Source: Anaerohalosphaeraceae bacterium (GTDB taxonomy: Bacteria > Planctomycetota > Phycisphaerae > Sedimentisphaerales > UBA12454). From it: a stretch of DNA of 64,000 bases. The position numbers and the translations under genes are program-made. Location of the stretch: contig JAIORA010000002.1 in NCBI GenBank assembly GCA_021108375.1, positions 62,001-126,000 of the forward strand, written 5' to 3'. Below the pieces are notes generated by a model. It made no database searches. It saw nothing but the letters and a program-made list of their open reading frames with translations, and was not told the DNA's origin. Positions 26,507 through 35,329 of this stretch are shown here, one piece after another (positions within the stretch are counted from its first letter, which is position 1; every line of letters starts with the position of its first letter).

Positions 26507-27307
26507 ATGGCACAAAAAAAAATCAAACCATCAAAAATTACAGTCTTCATCAGTCTGTCTCTGATAGGCATAATTCTGATGCTTATACCGACCAGCTACA
26601 CCAGCAAAGTAAATTTCACTTTCATCGACCTGTTCGACTTCTTTCTGAACATCGGTTCATCAGCAGTGCGGTACCCGCAGGCCGACAGCAATTCGCCCTA
26701 CTATGTGAGCCGGGGCGAATATAATAAGCTCTGGGTTGCGTACTCCAATTTGCAGGCAGAACTTTTTGAGGAAAGAAAAAAAATCGTCAAGCTCCAGCGC
26801 ATCCGCCTGAGCGAGCCAAGTCCAAACACGAGTCTTATACTGGCGGAAGTATTGAGCCGTCGCAACGGCAATCTTGTTATAAATCGCGGCTCTGAATATG
26901 GAATCAGGCCTGGCCAGTATGTGCTGGGCGACAATGCGGTTATCGGCGTCATCGGAGATGTATCGCCGACGGTTTCGAGCGTGGAAGTAATCACCAGCGG
27001 CAGTTGTAAGATTCATATAAAAATTTGCGATACCGAATCGGATGTCTATTATAATGGCACCATTGAAGGTAACGGTGCCGGGGGCGGACGGATTCTGAAC
27101 GTGTCCAAAAAATATAAAATCAAGGTTGGCTTCAATGTCTATGCCGCCAAAAAGGCCGGACTGCTCGAATTTCCGAGGATAATCGGGCGAGTCTCAAAGT
27201 GCGCTATTGATGAGAACAACCCGGTAGTCTGGGATATAACCGTTGCCCCCGCCTACGATATAAAAACAATCTCTGATGTCGCGGTAGTAGCAATCAACAC
27301 CCTTTAG
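26507..27307 (+). CDS. mreC: Rod shape-determining protein MreC
   Basis: MreC links MreB filaments to wall-synthesis enzymes in the periplasm. The 266-residue protein has an N-terminal transmembrane helix (about residues 10-28), a coiled-coil stretch (about 70-100, SNLQAELFEERKKIVKLQRIR) and two beta domains with VLSRRNGNLVINRGSEYGIR, VIGVIGDVSPTVSSVEVITS and a final VVWDITVAPAYDI. Sequence conservation is modest, as usual for MreC, and a Gly-rich loop (NGAGGGR) lies in the second domain. It starts 44 nt after mreB. Confidence 0.92.
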   Translation: MAQKKIKPSKITVFISLSLIGIILMLIPTSYTSKVNFTFIDLFDFFLNIGSSAVRYPQADSNSPYYVSRGEYNKLWVAYSNLQAELFEERKKIVKLQRIRLSEPSPNTSLILAEVLSRRNGNLVINRGSEYGIRPGQYVLGDNAVIGVIGDVSPTVSSVEVITSGSCKIHIKICDTESDVYYNGTIEGNGAGGGRILNVSKKYKIKVGFNVYAAKKAGLLEFPRIIGRVSKCAIDENNPVVWDITVAPAYDIKTISDVAVVAINTL

Positions 27308-27407
27308 GGTGATAAGTTCGCGTTGTGTGTGGAATAAATAAAAATGAATGGTAGTTTAACAATCGAGCGATTTGACTATAATTTGTATGGTACGGAGGCC
27401 GAATAAT

Positions 27408-27932
27408 ATGCGCTGGCTCAGATTCAGTATGCTTATTCTTTTTATATCGGTCGTCCAGGCCAGCACCGCGATGAACATCGCCGCGATTACCGATTTGCAT
27501 ATCAAGCCCGACATTCTGCTTATTTTCCTGGTCTATTTTGCAATTAAGTGCGAAACCTACGATGCGGTTATCGTTTCCTTTTCGCTCGGATTTGCTGCCG
27601 ACATTATAAGCCCGACGCTCGGGCCTTACTTTTTGAGCTTTGGAATAGTCGGCTCTGCACTGGCACACGTTCGGCGGGTAATACTGCTCAAAACGACACG
27701 ACAGCAATCGGTAACAATCATTGCGGTGGGCATAGTAACCGGCCTGCTTGTCAAAATTCTATCAGGATTTAAAGGGCCGACAGCAATGATAAATTCGGTG
27801 TTCACTATTTCGGCGGTCGCTGTGTATTCGGCGATTGTGTATTTCCTGATAAGACTGTTTGTCGAGGCATCAGCAAAATGGCTGGGTGTCGGCCTGCACC
27901 GTTTCGGCAACAAAGGCAGCAGTAGTAAATAG
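27408..27932 (+). CDS. mreD: Rod shape-determining protein MreD
   Basis: MreD is the polytopic membrane partner of MreC. The protein (175 codons with stop, start ATG 27408 with GGAGG 9 nt upstream) has four to five hydrophobic segments: WLRFSMLILFISVVQASTA, DILLIFLVYFAI, IISPTLGPYFLSFGIVGSAL, VTIIAVGIVTGLLVKILS and VYSAIVYFLIRL. The motif GFAADIISPTLGPYF corresponds to the family segment G-x-x-x-D with Gly-Pro later on. An upstream TTG at 27372 gives a longer frame but no ribosome site. It lies between mreC and mrdA. Confidence 0.88.
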   Translation: MRWLRFSMLILFISVVQASTAMNIAAITDLHIKPDILLIFLVYFAIKCETYDAVIVSFSLGFAADIISPTLGPYFLSFGIVGSALAHVRRVILLKTTRQQSVTIIAVGIVTGLLVKILSGFKGPTAMINSVFTISAVAVYSAIVYFLIRLFVEASAKWLGVGLHRFGNKGSSSK

Positions 27933-27949
27933 CTCGGCAATGATTATTT

Positions 27950-30001
27950 ATGTACAATAAACGCCTGAAACAATTTGTGTATTTTTTCGCCATTGTCGCG
28001 ATTATCTGCATTGGCCGATTAGCCTATATACAGCTCAATCCAAAATCGGTATGGCAGGGACAGCTCGAAAAAATCCGCCGTGGCTCAACCAGAGATTTGC
28101 CATCACTCAGAGGCGAAATACTCGACAGAAACGGCAAAATACTGGCCGGCGACGAAGCAAAATTTACGCTCTGCATCGATTACAAATACGCCCGGCTGGC
28201 TGACGACCGTTTCTGGAAGGCTCAAACTCTGCGAAGACTGAACAGGGGCAAAACATACGCCCAAGCTGACGAGCAGATTAAAAAAGATTACAGCGAAGAC
28301 TTCAACACGCTTTTTGAGATGATTGAAAAGTGCGCCGCCTTTGCCGGCAAAACACCGGAAGAGATGAAGGCGCAAATCAATAAAAAAATTAACGCACCGC
28401 TCTGGAGATTAAGGGAACATCTGGCCTGGAAGCGTAAATACCCTGAGGCAGAATCGTTTTCGCTGGCCCAGCCCAGCACTGATAAAAGACTGCTGCTGGC
28501 ATACGAAGTTGATTTGGCGGAAATGCACCAACCGCAAAAGTTGATAACCTTTGATAACGATGACCAGATGCTCGCGGCACAATTGACGCTAATAAATGTC
28601 GAGGGCGTAAAAATAATGCCCAAACCTGAGAGACTCTACCCTTATAAGCAGACGGCATCGCAATTAATCGGATGGGTAAGGCCCTGGAATCCTGATGAAG
28701 AACAAATTTTTGCCGAGCACGAACTTGAAAAATACCGGCACGGCGACATCGCGGGCTTTTCAGGAATCGAATATATCTGCGAGTCAGTGCTTCGAGGCAA
28801 ACGTGGAAAAATCGTTTATAACATCGATAACGAAATAGTCAGAAGGGACGAAACACAATTCGGACAAGCGGTACAACTCACTATCGATATTGAATTGCAG
28901 GACAAAATCGAAAAGCGTTTCAAGAACTGCGCGATGAACCAGTACTGCAAGAAACCTGCCGCGGCGGTGGTGATAGACGTTAACTCCGGCGATGTCCTGG
29001 CGATGGTCTCTCTCCCCTGTTTCGACCTTAACAAAGCCAGAAGCAATTACGGCACTTTATGCAGCGACCCCAACAAGCCAACCATTGACCGAACAATAAA
29101 CAATCGCTACCCGCCCGGCTCGACAGCAAAACCTATAATACTGGCAATGGGAATGCAGGAAGGCAAAATCGGTCCCGGCGATACTATCGCCTGTACATCC
29201 GAACCCGCGCCAAGAGGCTGGCCGAGGTGCTGGTACGAAAGAAAATACCATCTCGGCCATAGCGACCAATGGGGCTATGAGGGTGGCAACTCCGCACGCA
29301 ACGCAATAAGGGGCAGTTGCAACATTTACTTTTCACATCTTGCGGTTCGCCTCTCGCCGAAAAAACTCCAGCGATGGCTGTGGGATTTCGGGTTCGGACA
29401 TAATGCTTTGGATGTGCCGGAGGAATTTTCGTATGGAGATGGCCGGCAAAGAACTTTCAGACAGATGGCCGGCGTGATTTCGAGCAGGATTCCGGATGAC
29501 TGCTCTTCGCTGGAAAGTCTTCCGCCGATAACTTCTGCCGAGCGGAGATTTTTCGGAATAGGCCAGGGCAATTTTCGCGCAACACCGTTGCAGGTCGCCA
29601 ATGCCTTTGCGACAATCGCACGCGATGGAATATACAAAAAAGCAAAAATTTTCGCAGGCCAAAATGACGCAGGTTTAAAAAATCTTGAAATGAGCGAGAC
29701 AACACTGATGACCATCCGCGATGGAATGCGAGCGGTCGTCAGTGCCGATGGCGGAACAGCGTACAAACAATTTCGCAATAGCGGATTTGAGGAAAAAGGC
29801 ATTACGGTTTTCGGCAAGACAGGCTCGACAGAAAAACCTTATAACGCGTGGTTTGCTGGATTTGCTGAAGATAAAAAAAGGAACGCAATCGCGGTGGTAG
29901 TACTCGTTGAAGGCGGCCAGCACGGCTCAAGCGATGCCGCTCCAATCGGACGGGACATCATCAGCTTTTGCATAGAAGCTGGGTATCTGGATGGGCAATA
30001 A
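27950..30001 (+). CDS. mrdA: Penicillin-binding protein 2 (elongation transpeptidase)
   Basis: This class B penicillin-binding protein (683 residues) cross-links peptidoglycan in lateral wall growth. It has one N-terminal transmembrane helix (about residues 10-30), a dimerisation domain, and a transpeptidase domain with nucleophile motif STAKP (Ser391, Lys394), an SxN motif in RGSCN, and KTGS near residue 625. The N-terminal region between the membrane helix and the RLYPYKQTASQLIG segment is longer than in most PBP2 proteins and rich in charged residues. A CTSEPAPRGWPRCWYERK segment with cysteines after the SxxK motif is unusual. It starts 17 nt after mreD and ends the shape operon; palindromic repeats follow. 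Confidence 0.93.
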   Translation: MYNKRLKQFVYFFAIVAIICIGRLAYIQLNPKSVWQGQLEKIRRGSTRDLPSLRGEILDRNGKILAGDEAKFTLCIDYKYARLADDRFWKAQTLRRLNRGKTYAQADEQIKKDYSEDFNTLFEMIEKCAAFAGKTPEEMKAQINKKINAPLWRLREHLAWKRKYPEAESFSLAQPSTDKRLLLAYEVDLAEMHQPQKLITFDNDDQMLAAQLTLINVEGVKIMPKPERLYPYKQTASQLIGWVRPWNPDEEQIFAEHELEKYRHGDIAGFSGIEYICESVLRGKRGKIVYNIDNEIVRRDETQFGQAVQLTIDIELQDKIEKRFKNCAMNQYCKKPAAAVVIDVNSGDVLAMVSLPCFDLNKARSNYGTLCSDPNKPTIDRTINNRYPPGSTAKPIILAMGMQEGKIGPGDTIACTSEPAPRGWPRCWYERKYHLGHSDQWGYEGGNSARNAIRGSCNIYFSHLAVRLSPKKLQRWLWDFGFGHNALDVPEEFSYGDGRQRTFRQMAGVISSRIPDDCSSLESLPPITSAERRFFGIGQGNFRATPLQVANAFATIARDGIYKKAKIFAGQNDAGLKNLEMSETTLMTIRDGMRAVVSADGGTAYKQFRNSGFEEKGITVFGKTGSTEKPYNAWFAGFAEDKKRNAIAVVVLVEGGQHGSSDAAPIGRDIISFCIEAGYLDGQ

Positions 30002-30004
30002 ACT

Positions 30005-30580
30005 ACGTTTAGCCCTCACCATTAGAAGCCGAGCCGCGGAAGCGGCCGGACAGTTCCGATTCATCGGGATTCACGTTTCCATATTTTCTGCCCCACCCAC
30101 ACCGCCGTTTAGCCCTGCCATCACTATGGCAGGGCTTTCTTTTACGAATGGTTTGCCCCGTTGGCACCGACTTTGTCATTTAGCCCCCAAGCAGGCTTGG
30201 GGGTTCGTGCTTGCATATATCCTATCACTTTCCCACCACCATTAGCCCCTGGGTCTTGTCCCAGGGGTATTTGCGAATTGTTTATCACTTTCCTACCGCA
30301 TAAAAACCGAGCCGCGGAAGCGGCCGGACAGTTCCGATTCATCGGGATTCCTCAACTCAAAACTAAGGACTCAAAACTCAAAACTACTCTTTGCCGTGGC
30401 AATCTTTTTTTTAATTAACCGTTCGCACAAGAGACTCTGTCATTCCCGCGAAAGCGGGAATCCAGTTTAATCGGTCATCGCCGAAAAGCGATTCCTTAGC
30501 TTTGCCTTTTTACTTTTAGGTTTTCACTTTTTTAAAATCAGTGCAATCCTTCGGCTACGCTCAGGACAAGCCTGTGAAAT
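30005..30580. repeat. Repeat block between convergent mrdA and ftsI
   Basis: The block has three TTAGCC hairpin units (about 30108, 30179 and 30241), two GCCGC-GGAA-GCGGC hairpins (within 30022-30055 and 30303-30335), and CCGATTCATCGGGATTC twice. It also contains AACTCAAAACTAAGGACTC (about 30353), a perfect ATTCCCGC-GAAA-GCGGGAAT hairpin (30442-30461), and AAAATCAGTGCAATCC/ATCCGTGCTTAA phrases up to the ftsI stop. No gene or clear terminator is seen apart from these palindromes. Confidence 0.85.
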
Positions 30581-30586
30581 CCGTGC

Positions 30587-32284
30587 TTAATTTCCGCTTT
30601 GCAGGTAGCCGAGGCTCTTATCGAGAATTTCGTTCACAACAGGAGCAGCGACTGAACCGCCGGTATAGCCAAGACCTAATTTTCTGTTCGGCTTTCTTAT
30701 GGAAACAAGCACCACTATTGCCGGGTCTTTGGCGGGCACTCCGCCAGCAAAGGAAGCAACGTAATTCGACTCGTCATAACCTTTTCCGGTGGACTTTGCG
30801 ATATTAGCGGTGCCGGTTTTGCCCCATACCTGATACTTTTTCAGAGCGGCTCTCTTGCCGGTTCCCTTTTTGACAGCGTTCGACAGGGCCTGACGAACGA
30901 GCCATCTGGACGTTTCGGAATTTATGACGCATCCACCGAGAGGTTTTGGCGATATGATTTTTGTCTGACTGCTTGAGGTGTCGATGACTGCCTTTGCCAG
31001 ATACGGCTTTATTATTTTGCCGTCGTTGGCCAAAACGCAATAGGCTTTTGCTATCTGCATTCCTGTTACGAGTACTTCGTGTCCGTACGGAATGCGAGCA
31101 ACGCTATAGCCGTCCCATCTTTTCAACGGCCAGATAATTCCAGGCTCTTCGCCGGGCAGGTCGATACCGGTTTTAACTCCGAAGCCGAAAAACTTTATAC
31201 CCTCATAAATTTTTTTCGCGCCCATCTTCTGCCCAATTTTTGTCATCCCGATATTGCTGGAGAAAGCGAGTATGTCGCCTATGCTGAGATGGCCAAAGCC
31301 ATCGCGGTATTCGCCTATTCGTCCGAACCCTTTGCCCGCGTAGCGACCGTTCTCACAGAACACCACATCATTTTGCTTAAACACGCCACTATCAACTGCC
31401 CAGGCGGCAACTATCGGCTTGAAGATACTGCCCGGCTCGAACGGGTCCGAAATAAGGTGATTGCCCATACTGTTCGCGTCAGCATCGGCAAGGGTTTCCG
31501 GGTCGAAATCCGGCAGCGAGACCATCGAAAGCACCGCCCCCGTGCAGGGGTTCATAACGACTGCAAAACCGGATTCGGCGTTGTATCTGGTTATTTGTTT
31601 CGACAGAGCCGAGCGGGTAAATTCCTGAATCACGGCATCGATTGTCAAAACTATATCGGAGCCATCGGCTGCAAAAGATTTATTTTCCTCCAAACCTATC
31701 GGCCTTCTGGCAACATCTGAAAAGAAGGTACTCTTGCCGGTTTTGCCGCTGAGCAATTTGTTATATTTTAGCTCAATGCCTGCCAGAGCCTTGCCATCAG
31801 TTCCGACAAAGCCAACAACGTGCGCCGCGGTTCGGCCGAGAGGATATGACCGCTTCCATTTCGTTTCTACGCCGATACCGCGAATTTTGCGAATAGCTTT
31901 TCGCTGCTCGTCGGTCAGCGTTATTTCTCTGGCAACCGGAGCATAACCCGGATTGCGCCCCGCGAGCACTTTTTCCGTTATCTCACTTGCGCTAATATCG
32001 AGAATTTCAGACAGTTCATTTGCGACAGCTTTTAAATCGCTAATCGCTCTTGGCTCAGCAAAGATGGTCTCCAGAGGCACGCTCGCAGCCAATGTTCTGC
32101 CGCGACAATCAAGAATTGCGCCTCTTCTGGTTTGTTCGATAAAATTGGAGTGCTGCGATTTCTCTGAGGATTTTTGGTAGAACTCTCGGCAAAAGTATTG
32201 CAGGTAGAAACATCTGCCGCCAATGCCCAAAAACGCCGCGGCAGCTATTACGAGCATCACTATCGCGGTTTTTATCCTAATCAT
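30587..32284 (-). CDS. ftsI: Division transpeptidase FtsI (PBP3)
   Basis: FtsI is the septal class B penicillin-binding protein. From the ATG at 32282-32284 it has 565 residues: an N-terminal membrane helix (about residues 5-25), a dimerisation domain with RRGAILDCRGRTLAAS and a transpeptidase domain. The motifs are GSIFKP (nucleophile Ser, Lys), SSN, and KTGTAN. VGFVGTDGKALAGIELKY is the usual family segment before the catalytic domain. The chosen ATG overlaps the ftsL stop in an ATGA-type junction, indicating coupling; a GTG at 32299 is possible but has no ribosome site. It is the last gene of the mraZ cluster here. mraY, mur and ftsW genes do not follow; a repeat block does. Confidence 0.95.
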   Translation of the reverse strand: MIRIKTAIVMLVIAAAAFLGIGGRCFYLQYFCREFYQKSSEKSQHSNFIEQTRRGAILDCRGRTLAASVPLETIFAEPRAISDLKAVANELSEILDISASEITEKVLAGRNPGYAPVAREITLTDEQRKAIRKIRGIGVETKWKRSYPLGRTAAHVVGFVGTDGKALAGIELKYNKLLSGKTGKSTFFSDVARRPIGLEENKSFAADGSDIVLTIDAVIQEFTRSALSKQITRYNAESGFAVVMNPCTGAVLSMVSLPDFDPETLADADANSMGNHLISDPFEPGSIFKPIVAAWAVDSGVFKQNDVVFCENGRYAGKGFGRIGEYRDGFGHLSIGDILAFSSNIGMTKIGQKMGAKKIYEGIKFFGFGVKTGIDLPGEEPGIIWPLKRWDGYSVARIPYGHEVLVTGMQIAKAYCVLANDGKIIKPYLAKAVIDTSSSQTKIISPKPLGGCVINSETSRWLVRQALSNAVKKGTGKRAALKKYQVWGKTGTANIAKSTGKGYDESNYVASFAGGVPAKDPAIVVLVSIRKPNRKLGLGYTGGSVAAPVVNEILDKSLGYLQSGN

Positions 32285-32522
32285 TTTTCTCGCCTGCACC
32301 AGATATCACGTTTTTTTCGAGCTTTTCGGTTATTGAAGCAGGATTTATCATACGCTCAAGCTGAAGCTGTTTTTGCCATAATCTTTGCTTAAGCCTGCTC
32401 TGAGTTGTGCAGGCAGCGCGGAAATCGTAAAAACTGCTGTTGTTAATCCGCCGAAGGTAAACCGCCGCCAGCAAAACGGCAACGATTGAGAAAACGAAAA
32501 AGATGTAACGGGTAATAGACAA
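32277..32522 (-). CDS. ftsL: FtsL-like small division protein
   Basis: This 81-residue bitopic protein has an N-terminal transmembrane helix (YIFFVFSIVAVLLAAVYL), a short extracellular segment and a leucine/glutamine-rich coiled coil (SRLKQRLWQKQLQLERM). FtsL proteins are very divergent, and the assignment rests on size, topology and position directly before ftsI, with overlapping stop and start codons, in an mraZ-rsmH cluster. The start is TTG with no visible Shine-Dalgarno; it begins 6 nt after the stop of the LysM gene, so translation may be coupled. Confidence 0.75.
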   Translation of the reverse strand: MSITRYIFFVFSIVAVLLAAVYLRRINNSSFYDFRAACTTQSRLKQRLWQKQLQLERMINPASITEKLEKNVISGAGEKND

Positions 32523-32528
32523 GATTTT

Positions 32529-33335
32529 TTATTTAACCGGTAGATTCAACTTCATTCCGACAGTCAAACGGTCGGAATCCGAAATTGCAGACTTGTTAAT
32601 TTTCAATATCTCCAGATACCTGCAGCCGTTCCCAAGCCTTCCTTTAGCGATTTTCCAGAGGCTGTCATTTTCCTTGACGATGTATTGTTTGTACTCGCTC
32701 GGCGAGACGGGAGTTTCAACCATCTCTAAAACTTTGCTGTCCACTGCCTTGACAGCCTCACCTGCCAGAGGCGGTACGACGAGCTTTTGGCCAATCCTGA
32801 TTCTGTCCGGTGCTTTGAGAATAGAACGGTTTGCCTTGAATATCTTTTCGATATTGACGAGCTTGTTGCCAGCTTCAGGGCCATAAAATTTCTTCGCTAT
32901 CCCGGAAAGACTATCGCCGGAAGTTACTGTATAGTATCGCGGCTTCTGCTGAACAGGGGCAATTTTAACAGGAGCAATTTCTATCTGCTCAACGGGTTTT
33001 TGGATTTGCACAACAGTTGTACTCGGAGCTGTGTCCGGCTTGGTTATTTCGACCACCGCCTGAGCCTGCGGCAGAACCCGGCTGTAACGCTGATAACTTT
33101 TATCTGCCGGAATAACAGCCGCCGACGGACTGCGATAGTTAATCCGCTCCCTTATAACGGTTCTGCTGGAGCCGACAACTCCTGGCTCGGCAGAACGATG
33201 GTGGCGGATATAAGGGCCGGTTTGTTCTGCAGGTTTGTCATCACTGAGAAAGCCAGGCAGCCCATTGATTACGAATGTTATGGCAACAACGAAAACAAGT
33301 GCTAACAATAATCCGATTTTTGCGTCAGCAGTCAT
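32529..33335 (-). CDS. Membrane-anchored protein with two LysM domains
   Basis: The 268-residue protein has an N-terminal transmembrane helix (about residues 7-25, LLLALVFVVAITFVI), a Pro/Thr/Val-rich linker (about 30-135) and two LysM domains (about 137-195 and 212-268). Each LysM has the typical start, YYTVTSGDSLSGIAKKFYG and YIVKENDSLWKIAKGRLG, and bound peptidoglycan or chitin oligosaccharides would be expected. It has no catalytic domain. It sits between rsmH and ftsL in the division cluster, so a role in septal wall attachment is a reasonable inference. The ATG at 33335 has TGGAG upstream. Confidence 0.9.
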   Translation of the reverse strand: MTADAKIGLLLALVFVVAITFVINGLPGFLSDDKPAEQTGPYIRHHRSAEPGVVGSSRTVIRERINYRSPSAAVIPADKSYQRYSRVLPQAQAVVEITKPDTAPSTTVVQIQKPVEQIEIAPVKIAPVQQKPRYYTVTSGDSLSGIAKKFYGPEAGNKLVNIEKIFKANRSILKAPDRIRIGQKLVVPPLAGEAVKAVDSKVLEMVETPVSPSEYKQYIVKENDSLWKIAKGRLGNGCRYLEILKINKSAISDSDRLTVGMKLNLPVK

Positions 33336-33394
33336 ATGCGAAACTCCATTTTCTCAATACCCCGCCCGTAGCGGGTAAACTATTTACAAGCCTT

Positions 33395-34291
33395 TTAAAC
33401 CTTCTGAGCTATCCTCATTTTCGCGCTTCGCGCTCTCGGATTTTTCGAAGCCTCCGATTGTGAAGCGGTGATAGGCTTCTTTGTTATTATCTTGTAATTG
33501 CCGGTATAAACGCTTTCCTTAAAATCGTGTTTCACAATCCCGTCTTCAAGACTGTGAAAACTTATGACCGCTATTTTGCCGCCCGGGGTCAAAAGCTCTT
33601 TAGCGCGAACTAAAAAAGTTTTCAAGCACCCAAGTTCATCATTTACAGCGATACGCAAAGCCTGAAAGGTCTTCGTTGCCGGGTGTATCTTTCGCTTTCT
33701 CGATTCCGGATTAACCTTGAGAGCCTGGCATATAATTTCGACCAACTGGGATGTCGTGGTTATTTTCTGACGAGACCTGTGATGAACAATGAAACGGGCA
33801 ATCTTCCGTGATGCCCGTTCCTGTCCAAATTCAAAAATCAGGTCAGCCAATCCTTTTTCATCCCTGCTGTTGACAATTTCCGCGGCGGTTACTTTTAGCC
33901 TGTCGTCGAGCCTCATATCGAGAGCACTGTCGAGTTGAAAACTGAGGCCCCTTTCAGGGTCGAGCAACTGCGCCGAGCAAATCCCTAAGTCGGCGAATAT
34001 CAAGTCGGCCTTTTCAATTCCAGCGGCACTGAAAACATCATCAATCTCAGCAAAATTGGCACGGAACAACCGTACATTGCATTTGACATTCGCTAAAGCC
34101 TTTTTGGCATTTTCGAGCGATTTCGGGTCAACGTCCAGCCCCACCAGCGTTGCGCCTGCGCCGAGCGACTCAGCAAAAATACTGCTGTGGCCTCCATAGC
34201 CAACCGTCGCATCGACAACTACCGCATCGGGCGAAAGCACCAGAGAATTTTTCACATCCTCAGCAAGTACAGGTATATGTTCTGCCGGCAT
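33395..34291 (-). CDS. rsmH: 16S rRNA (cytosine1402-N4)-methyltransferase
   Basis: RsmH (MraW) methylates N4 of C1402 in the ribosomal P site. The protein (298 residues from the ATG at 34289-34291; a GTG three codons upstream is also possible) has HIPVLAEDVKNSL at the N-terminus, the S-adenosylmethionine motif VDATVGYGGHSSIFAE, LIFADLGICSAQLLDPERGLSFQ, and the C-terminal KTFQALRIAVNDELGCL and ISFHSLEDGIVKHDF. Length is normal. The small orf68 and mraZ lie upstream on the same strand and the LysM protein gene downstream. Confidence 0.96.
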   Translation of the reverse strand: MPAEHIPVLAEDVKNSLVLSPDAVVVDATVGYGGHSSIFAESLGAGATLVGLDVDPKSLENAKKALANVKCNVRLFRANFAEIDDVFSAAGIEKADLIFADLGICSAQLLDPERGLSFQLDSALDMRLDDRLKVTAAEIVNSRDEKGLADLIFEFGQERASRKIARFIVHHRSRQKITTTSQLVEIICQALKVNPESRKRKIHPATKTFQALRIAVNDELGCLKTFLVRAKELLTPGGKIAVISFHSLEDGIVKHDFKESVYTGNYKIITKKPITASQSEASKNPRARSAKMRIAQKV

Positions 34292-34362
34292 ATTATTCAC
34301 TTTTCACATAACCATTCTGAAAGGTACAAATTTACCACCAACACGGCCCTTCCAAACAAACT

Positions 34363-34569
34363 TCAGCTTACAGCAAGAGTCATCTCGCCAGAGGAAATGG
34401 CCTGCAGTTCATCAGAAAATTCGATGTCAAGAAAAGCCCTGTGGGTTTTCTTCAACTGCTCAAGCCGGCCGGCAAGTACGCCGACAGAACCAAGCATATC
34501 GTCGGAGACATTATTGCTTTCGAGGCCGTTCTGAACAATTTGGCAATGGTCAAATTCTTTTGTGTACAT
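34363..34569 (-). CDS. Small protein of unknown function between mraZ and rsmH
   Basis: This 68-residue protein starts at an ATG with AAGGAGT 5-6 nt upstream, so translation is likely. It is predicted mostly helical, with VGVLAGRLEQLKKTHRAFLD as the central helix, and is acidic with no membrane segment or cysteine cluster. I do not recognise it. It lies 39 nt after mraZ and 72 nt before rsmH on the same strand and must be part of the same transcript. The usual order is mraZ directly followed by rsmH, so this is an added gene. Confidence 0.65.
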   Translation of the reverse strand: MYTKEFDHCQIVQNGLESNNVSDDMLGSVGVLAGRLEQLKKTHRAFLDIEFSDELQAISSGEMTLAVS

Positions 34570-34608
34570 CCCTTACTCCTTTAAAGTATGTCTTAACTTA
34601 TAAAAGCC

Positions 34609-35088
34609 TTAAATTTCTTTACTTTGTTTTTGCAAAACGGTCTGCCTTGCCTGGACAGCCTGCTGTTGAAACTGAGCGAAGTTATCCGAGACATAACTAT
34701 CCCAGTCGTCGTTGTTCCACAACTCGATATGGTCCCTGACACCTACAAGCGTAATACCGCTTTGCAGATTTGCCCTTGTCCTGATTCTCTCGTTAATCAA
34801 CAACCGTCCTTGCCGATCCAGCTCAACCCTGCTGGCCAATGCGAAACTCATTCGCTCAAAAACTATAGACTCGTCCGGGGCCACCATCCCTGGCGACTCG
34901 GCAAGGGCGATTTGCTGAAAATACTTTTCGGGGTAGAGACACAGAACACCATTTGCTCCGAGGGTGAGATAAAAATTACTGCCGTGCTCATCGCAATCGA
35001 TTTGGCTGCGGAGTTTGTTGGAGACGAAGATTCTACCCTTGTCGTCCAGAGTACCCTCGTATTCTCCTGTTAGTAAAAGCATGGCCAT
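34609..35088 (-). CDS. mraZ: Transcriptional regulator MraZ
   Basis: MraZ is the first gene of division/cell wall clusters and represses its own promoter by binding repeated TGG-type boxes. The 159-residue protein has two SpoVT/AbrB-like half domains with the conserved motifs DDKGRIFVSNKLR (residues 15-27) and DRQGRLLINERIR. A Gln-rich C-terminal helix (FQQQAVQARQTVLQKQ) extends beyond the family core. The start at 35088 is followed by a second in-frame ATG two codons later. The promoter and five boxes lie directly upstream (35090-35145). Confidence 0.96.
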   Translation of the reverse strand: MAMLLLTGEYEGTLDDKGRIFVSNKLRSQIDCDEHGSNFYLTLGANGVLCLYPEKYFQQIALAESPGMVAPDESIVFERMSFALASRVELDRQGRLLINERIRTRANLQSGITLVGVRDHIELWNNDDWDSYVSDNFAQFQQQAVQARQTVLQKQSKEI

Positions 35089-35089
35089 T

Positions 35090-35136
35090 GTCCCACTTGA
35101 TTTCCTTTATGCCCCAATTATTACCACTTTGCCCCA
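35090..35136 (-). promoter_or_regulatory. MraZ operator: five TGG-type boxes
   Basis: On the minus strand the boxes are TGGGGC (35131-35136), TGGTAA (35121-35126), TGGGGC (35111-35116), AGGAAA (35101-35106) and TGGGAC (35090-35095). Their spacing is 10, 10, 10 and 11 bp, one helical turn. They overlap the spacer, the -10 box and the transcript start. Confidence 0.75.
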
Positions 35137-35145
35137 CCGTGTCAA
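35117..35145 (-). promoter_or_regulatory. Promoter of the mraZ division cluster
   Basis: On the minus strand a perfect TTGACA (35140-35145) and AATAAT (35117-35122) are 17 bp apart. The leader to the mraZ ATG is about 22 nt. Confidence 0.8.
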
Positions 35146-35329
35146 TAGACAAAAAATAAAAAATGCTGTTTTTTTAAAAAAATTAGTTATCGGACTTCCT
35201 GTGCAGTGGAAGCTGAGCCGTAAGGCCTTGGGGGTGTTTTTTTGATTACAGGGCAAATATGGTAGTAAATACCCTATATATAGGGGAGGGGTGCTACCAT
35301 TGCGACTAACGTGGAGAAATCTTGTTTTT

